From Verrucomicrobiota bacterium (GTDB lineage Bacteria > Verrucomicrobiota > Verrucomicrobiia > Chthoniobacterales > UBA10450): a stretch of 64,000 nt of DNA. Below, one piece after another: positions 60,369 through 64,000 of this stretch. The position numbers were made by a program, and so were the translations under genes. Location: assembly GCA_003219695.1 (NCBI GenBank), contig QHQA01000014.1:26081-90080 (forward strand), written 5' to 3'. The stretch's first letter is position 1. Every line of letters begins with the position of its first letter. A model generated the notes under the pieces. It saw nothing but the letters and a program-made list of their open reading frames with translations, ran no database searches and was not told the DNA's origin.

Positions 60369-60435
60369 TGTAGCGGCGGTCTGTGACCGCCGAAACGAAC
60401 ATCAGTTACCGGGCAGGCGAAGCGCCCGCTCTACA
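60369..60435. repeat. TGTAG/CTACA palindromic doublet
   Basis: Starts TGTAGCGGCGGTCTGTGACC and ends GCGAAGCGCCCGCTCTACA. Left hairpin GGCGGTC-TGT-GACCGCC, right hairpin GGGC-(AGGCGAAGC)-GCCC. Left half almost identical to 21798. Confidence 0.85.
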
Positions 60436-60531
60436 AATGAATCTGTGCCAATCTGAGTCAATCTTCGGATCGACGAGAGCCTGTAGTGTCCGCTGTCGTA
60501 GCGGAAGATTTCACCAGAGATTACACTTGCC
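60436..60531. other. Short repeat-rich intergenic tail
   Basis: Contains AATCTGTGCCAATCTGAGTC, akin to the AATCTGTG repeats near 55975, and GTCCGCTGTCGTAGCGGAAG, a small hairpin. No gene. Confidence 0.4.
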
Positions 60532-60930
60532 TCAAATCGAGCCGCGTATGCCGCGGTCGGGATCACGCGGACCGATCACGCCGGCCATTTTTTCCCAGAC
60601 CGCGTTTACCGCGGGACGCGCGATGTCCCATGGCAATGCTGAAGCCGGTTTAGCGTTTTCATATTCGGTCGCAACCGACTCTTCGACCTCGTCGAATTTC
60701 TTCCCCGGATACTTGAAGAAAGTATCGTAGCCGGTGCGATACGCGTGCCTGAATTCCTGGTAAGAGTAATTCTTCGCGTATGGTTGTTTCGAATGTCGTT
60801 TGCGCCAATAAGCCGCTTCCTTTTGCGGATACAGTCCGCGCTTTTGCCTGATTCGACCACTGCGCACGCCCGATCGCACCCGCGTACGGGTATTTAGAGA
60901 CCTGACACCTGTTTTGGAACGTCTTTGCAT
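60532..60930 (-). CDS. Conserved-looking hypothetical basic protein
   Basis: The 132-aa protein starts MQRRSKTGVRSLNTRTRVRS, preceded by GGGAAGGGAGAGGT, a good ribosome binding site; the track start at 61050 is unsupported. The N-terminal 45 residues are strongly basic. The rest (KNYSYQEFRHAYRTGYDTFF ... PASALPWDIARPAVNAVWEK) resembles small stress-related hypotheticals found near other soil bacteria genes, with a WDxARPAVxxxW pattern. No function assigned. Confidence 0.65.
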   Translation of the reverse strand: MQRRSKTGVRSLNTRTRVRSGVRSGRIRQKRGLYPQKEAAYWRKRHSKQPYAKNYSYQEFRHAYRTGYDTFFKYPGKKFDEVEESVATEYENAKPASALPWDIARPAVNAVWEKMAGVIGPRDPDRGIRGSI

Positions 60931-61049
60931 ACCTCTCCCTTCCCTGATCTGCCCATTAAAACATCGCTGCTGACCAGCCAGTCGGTCGCTTTTTTCAATT
61001 GATCTCGAGACAATCCATCTCGAAGAATTTCCGCTGCCGACAGCGGACA

Positions 61050-61379
61050 TTATACAGCCACATAGGGAGAATCCGGAGACAGTCTGTTATAGCGTGCGCT
61101 GTCCTCAGCGCAGAAAGTGGCCACGCTGCAGACTTGCCGCGGAGAGAACGCAGGAACGTGTTGGAGAGCATACGCGTCTCGCGTGTTGGTTTCAGCAGCC
61201 TCGCCGAAACGAACTTTATTAATCCCCCGGCTGCTGTATGCGCCGTCGATCTCGCCGCAATTAAATCCGCCGTCGCACATTTTCCTCTGCACCTCGCGCA
61301 TGTTATTCGTTTCGTCTGCCGAAACTGATCTGGCGACTGCAAGCCGGACCGCCGCAACCCGCAATTGCAACAATGGCAT
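61050..61379 (-). pseudogene. Remnant with a peptidoglycan-binding-like segment, interrupted by a repeat
   Basis: Residues about 27-52 (MREVQRKMCDGGFNCGEIDG then AYSSRGINKVRF) fit the PG_binding_1 pattern VQxxLxxxGFxxGxIDGxYGxxTxxAVxxF. The reading then runs into the half repeat at 61168-61217 and loses similarity. A hydrophobic start (MPLLQLRVAAVRLAVARSVS) could be a signal. It is probably a decayed secreted cell-wall protein. Confidence 0.4.
61168..61217. repeat. Half copy of the 151-bp compound element
   Basis: GCATACGCGTCTCGCGTGTT then GGTTTCAGCAGCCTCGCCGA-AAC aligns with the left end of 45184 (GTCTCGCGTGCTGGTTTCGG). The right half is absent. Confidence 0.65.
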
Positions 61380-61553
61380 GGTCAGCCTTCGCTAATCAGC
61401 CAAGCATCTCATCAATGGACAATCTTTCGGTGTTCTTTTCTCGCTGAAGGCGAACAATTCAACGCCGAGAACATTCTCTTCATCGAAAGCGCGCCGCTCG
61501 CGGACAGTTACAGCGCATACATCGATCATCTAAAATCGAAATACGCGGCGTGA
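61365..61553 (+). pseudogene. Possible remnant of a phospholipase-D-like C-terminus
   Basis: The last 30 residues, EGEQFNAENILFIESAPLAD then SYSAYIDHLKSKY, resemble the N-A-E-N-x-L-x-I ... Y end of PLD-like nucleases and synthases. The rest of the domain is missing and no HKD motif is present. Weak evidence. Confidence 0.3.
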
Positions 61554-61621
61554 AGCAATGTCCTGTCTCAGCCGCAAAGAGTGGCGTTGCGAACCGCTCC
61601 GGCGATTGCTAAACTTGCGAG

Positions 61622-61834
61622 GTGAAATTTCGTGTCATGATTGAACCCGATGAAGACGGCGTATTTGTCGCCGAATGCCCAGCTCTGCCTGGCTGCATCT
61701 CGCAAGGGAAAACCCGCGACGAAGCAATGACGAACATTCGCGACGCTATTCAGGGCTATCTTGAAAGTTTGAGAAAGCATGGGGAGCCGATTCCGGCACC
61801 GATCACAGAGGCAGTCGTGGAAGTCTCCGTGTGA
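61622..61834 (+). CDS. hicB: HicB-family antitoxin (orphan)
   Basis: The 70-aa protein reads MKFRVMIEPDEDGVFVAECP, then ALPGCISQGKTRDEAMTNIR and DAIQGYLESLRKHGEPIP, the partial RNase-H-like HicB fold. It lacks the C-terminal DNA-binding part of longer HicB. The start is GTG 61622. A hicA start overlaps its stop (GTGA at 61831), but only a short stub remains, so the toxin appears lost. Confidence 0.88.
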   Translation: MKFRVMIEPDEDGVFVAECPALPGCISQGKTRDEAMTNIRDAIQGYLESLRKHGEPIPAPITEAVVEVSV

Positions 61835-61914
61835 GCCGTCTTCCCGCTTGTCCGGCGCAGGACTCGCGTGTGATTCAGATCCAACGACGCACTTCGCGTT
61901 TGTATTGCAAATAA
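61831..61914 (+). pseudogene. hicA stub
   Basis: GTG 61831 overlaps the hicB stop. The first residues MSRLPACPAQDSRVIQ follow the HicA start (MSRLPxxSGxEVIxxL) for about 11 positions. The frame then runs into unrelated sequence that belongs to the 3' end of the opposite-strand methyltransferase gene and stops at 61914. The dsRNA-binding HicA fold and its catalytic histidine are absent. Confidence 0.5.
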
Positions 61915-62348
61915 GGCTCACCGAATTTCGCGGTGAGATATCTCTCTTCACGAAGGATAACGCCGTAATGAAAGATCAAGGCGAGCGGCACCACAAAGAG
62001 CAACGTGATCCAGTCGTTAAGAAAAAAGCCGAGCGCGACCTGCACCAAACAGAGCGCCAGATACATCGGATTACGAGTGAAGCGAAACGGCCCGTCGCGC
62101 ACAATCGCCAGCGCAGGTTTGGCAGGGTGAACGTTCGTTCCGGCCGCTTTCATTGTTATCAAGGCCCACATTGCCAGCGTCGGCGCCAGAACGATAAAGA
62201 CAATCCCGAAGACGAGGCATGCGCCATATGTCATGATCGGCAGCCGTATGAACAGATGCACCAAAACGCTGATTACCGCGTTCACCAGCCAGATCAACGG
62301 CGGGAACGCGATGACTCCCGGATTATCCAGTGATTGGTTCGCGTTCAA
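61875..62348 (-). CDS. Isoprenylcysteine carboxyl methyltransferase-like membrane protein
   Basis: The 157-aa protein has about four hydrophobic segments and the C-terminal ICMT/PEMT core RDGPFRFTRNPMYLALCLVQ, then REERYLTAKFGEPYLQYKRE, where RNPMY and the EExxLxxxFGxxYxxY pattern bind SAM. Bacterial members methylate lipids or unknown small substrates. Normal length. Confidence 0.85.
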   Translation of the reverse strand: MNANQSLDNPGVIAFPPLIWLVNAVISVLVHLFIRLPIMTYGACLVFGIVFIVLAPTLAMWALITMKAAGTNVHPAKPALAIVRDGPFRFTRNPMYLALCLVQVALGFFLNDWITLLFVVPLALIFHYGVILREERYLTAKFGEPYLQYKREVRRWI

Positions 62349-62473
62349 TGCGCGACAATTTATGCAAATGCGTCATGCGTGCTTTGCATTTCTGGGCATC
62401 GCGATTTTCACTCTTCATTCCTACGGCCAGGCGGCCTCGGTCGCTATTTCCCGGATCGATGCGATACTCTCAG

Positions 62474-62833
62474 ATGTCTAAACGATCTGCTATCTCTTTC
62501 ACGCGTCGCGGACCGGACAACATTACCGAAGAGTTGATCGCTGTGCTTTCGTCGAAGGCCTCTTTCGAGTTCAAGCCCTTGTTCGAAGTTATGCTCCTCA
62601 ATCTGCGGGAGCGAAACGCAGCCAGTGGCGGCCAAGAGATGCTGCGTTTGCGTGCGTATGAAAAGCTTCAGGGCCTTGTCAACCAAGGCGCGGTCCACCG
62701 GGAAGTCACAGGGACCACGAAGAAATACAAAGGCGTTGCTGCACGGATAGCCGTGCTGCGCACTGAGATGAAAGCTTTGCGCGCCGCCTGTAATCAGCGC
62801 GCTCGCGCCAAGGCTGCCGCCGCGGCGAACTAA
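62474..62833 (+). CDS. Hypothetical Ala/Arg-rich protein
   Basis: The 119-aa protein (MSKRSAISFTRRGPDNITEE) is mostly helical: ELIAVLSSKASFEFKPLFEV, then RLRAYEKLQGLVNQGAVHRE, KKYKGVAARIAVLRTEMKAL and an AKAAAAAN tail. The basic, Ala-rich C-terminus suggests nucleic-acid contact. ATG 62474 chosen; the track's first 48 residues are antisense to the methyltransferase start. No family recognised. Confidence 0.6.
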   Translation: MSKRSAISFTRRGPDNITEELIAVLSSKASFEFKPLFEVMLLNLRERNAASGGQEMLRLRAYEKLQGLVNQGAVHREVTGTTKKYKGVAARIAVLRTEMKALRAACNQRARAKAAAAAN

Positions 62834-62905
62834 TTGCTCCTGATCGAGCAGCTACAACGCAGCGTTTTGACCAGCCTCTTCGTCGTTTTTCCTTATTTCC
62901 GAATC

Positions 62906-63247
62906 TTACACTGCTCGCTTCGATACTCTCTTTCGTTTGCGTGGCGGCCGTTTCGGAGACTTTGAAGCAGCTCCCTTACGAACAGCAGGGGCTTTCTGCT
63001 TCTGTTCGGAAGCGGACGCATCGCGCTGGCGAAATTGCTTGCGTTGCTTACGCAACTGCTTCTTCTGCACGTAGGTCTTGAACTTTTTATAGGCAAGACC
63101 ACCGCCCAAACCAGCCGCGGCAACTGCCAGTGCCGCCGCAATTTTTACTGGCCCGCGACCAGGCACCATATGCCACGGGCATTTAGGCAGCGGATAGGTA
63201 TCCGGAAGAGAAAACTCGCAACCAGGCGAAGTACACTTATGCGCCAT
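62906..63247 (-). CDS. Small protein with N-terminal cysteine cluster and one membrane span
   Basis: The 113-aa protein begins MAHKCTSPGCEFSLPDTYPL then PKCPWHMVPGRG; C-x4-C and C-x2-H could bind zinc. One hydrophobic span follows (VKIAAALAVAAAGLGGGLAY) and then a highly basic tail (KKQLRKQRKQFRQ ... RKRKRVSKRAV). No family recognised. Confidence 0.6.
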   Translation of the reverse strand: MAHKCTSPGCEFSLPDTYPLPKCPWHMVPGRGPVKIAAALAVAAAGLGGGLAYKKFKTYVQKKQLRKQRKQFRQRDASASEQKQKAPAVRKGAASKSPKRPPRKRKRVSKRAV

Positions 63248-63360
63248 AGCTTGTCGTATCGCGACCGGGTAAAATCGTCAAATGCGGAGGTTGCACCGCG
63301 TGCGCCTTCACTTTCAATCGGATGCTCGTCATATGTTGGTTGTGACAGATCGTAAGCCGC

Positions 63361-64000
63361 TTACGATGGATGAGTGGTACTGAGAATTTCCCAGCCGAAG
63401 ACTCGTAAGACCTGATGAACTGGATGAATCAATCCTTCGATCCGGCGCTCGATACGCGCGGTGAGCTTTACCTGCATCACTTGGGCTGCAAGCAATTCGA
63501 ATGAGCGAATCGCTGGATCGAGCGGAACCACTGCTTGTGTGTGTTCGTATCCAAACACGATGATGCCTTTGCGCTCCGGTAATCCAGATTGCAGAAGCTT
63601 CATTCAATCGCCGAGTGAGCTGGTGTTCCCAGGATATGGATGAAGAATATTTTCTGACCAGTGTTCCGCTGGACGCCCGTTATCGCCGAATGGCCGAACA
63701 ATTTTGAACTCGAGTGCCCACTGCTTCGGGATCAGGACATCGGGAAGCTGCTTGGTTCTGGCTTCTGAAAAAAACTCCGGCGATCGCGCTCGCATGTGCT
63801 GAAGTGCCAATCGGACAGCTTCTCCTTCACCGTCCGGCCCAACACCTGGCTTAAATAATTTGTGCGGGACACCGCTTCCATCAATCGCGAGTAAACCCTC
63901 AGCGAAAGCGTTAACGACTTGCTTGAGTGAGACGTCCACCGCGCAAGCAGAGCAGAAAATGCTTGCTTCGTCACCTTCGACGCTGGTTTCTTGCAATCGA
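63361..64000 (-). pseudogene. PD-(D/E)XK nuclease-like protein with an in-frame TGA (partial, N-terminus off window)
   Basis: Two track ORFs (63604-63996 and 63361-63603) are one frame separated only by TGA (63606-63604), followed at once by ATG. The first half has PDVLIPKQWALEFKIVRPFG, with D ... ExK as in PD-(D/E)XK nucleases, and HWSENILHPYPGNTSSLGD. The second begins MKLLQSGLPERKGIIVFGYE. Read through, the join is GD-x-MKLLQSGLPERK, where I expect Cys (TGC), so TGC to TGA is the simplest change. The TTG at 63996 may be internal, since the frame is open to the edge. Confidence 0.65.

Noticed and set aside
63361-64000. Selenocysteine codon
   Set aside because: No SECIS-like stem seen right after the TGA and no sel gene in the window; kept only as a remote option in the finding.

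Overview
This window looks like a chromosome segment of a soil-type member of the Verrucomicrobia, close to the Chthoniobacterales/Spartobacteria. The base composition is moderately GC-rich. A 51-aa small basic protein (13458-13613, minus) resembles a family I know from the Verrucomicrobia/Chlamydiae group. The folP-cdaA-cdaR order, the PutA type and the density of palindromic repeats fit the same lineage. The lineage call is an inference from gene content only. No rRNA, tRNA, CRISPR array, prophage or intact insertion sequence was seen.

Layout: 1-3.6 kb holds an acyltransferase-hydrolase fusion that runs off the left edge and a TPR protein broken by a frameshift. 3.6-16 kb holds proline catabolism (putA), a threonine aldolase, a lipoprotein, a DsbD-type thiol reductase with a secreted redoxin, an SDR, an RluB-type pseudouridine synthase, the small basic protein, a GT39 glycosyltransferase and a YbgC-type thioesterase. 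16-22.6 kb is envelope sugar and lipid chemistry: an LpxL-WaaF fusion, a two-domain GT2, an RmlC-like cupin and a methyltransferase. 22.6-27.2 kb holds a selenium-binding protein, a membrane protein, panC and nadB. 27.3-32.4 kb holds a secreted DPBB-like protein, a YVTN propeller, a decayed RAYT transposase between its probable REP sequences, a class V aminotransferase and an orphan ABC ATPase. 32.4-38.5 kb is a cell-cycle and envelope block (epimerase, scpA, rodA, sprT-like, cdaA with a tiny cdaR, folP, PEBP). 38.5-45.2 kb holds rnr (amber-interrupted), a frameshifted ferredoxin, a CysJ-like reductase, sufT, rplI and dnaB. 45-64 kb holds transketolase, two DUF697-like proteins, an rsmA-NUDIX fusion, an AP2-like mini protein, an L,D-transpeptidase, an MFS carrier, an Aas-like fusion, small secreted and cytosolic proteins, a PLP decarboxylase, an orphan hicB with a hicA stub, and an interrupted PD-(D/E)XK gene at the right edge.

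The most striking feature is a dense population of palindromic repeats. One class is bounded by TGTAG...CTACA and built from one or two hairpins. A second class is about 145-150 bp, with terminal inverted repeats near 27 bp and two nested hairpins. A degenerate REP-associated tyrosine transposase (RAYT) sits between elements of the first class. Many elements lie in frame inside conserved genes (rnr twice, putA, nadB, ltaE, a fused acyltransferase), and at least seven genes take their stop codon from a repeat. Six genes are also interrupted by single frameshifts or stops (TPR protein, four-helix-bundle protein, RAYT, rnr, ferredoxin, PD-(D/E)XK), which means either ongoing gene decay or assembly error. 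Several unusual architectures deserve attention: acyltransferase-hydrolase fusion, RsmA-NUDIX fusion, LpxL-WaaF fusion, DnaB without its linker helix, and a 49-aa CdaR overlapping cdaA.
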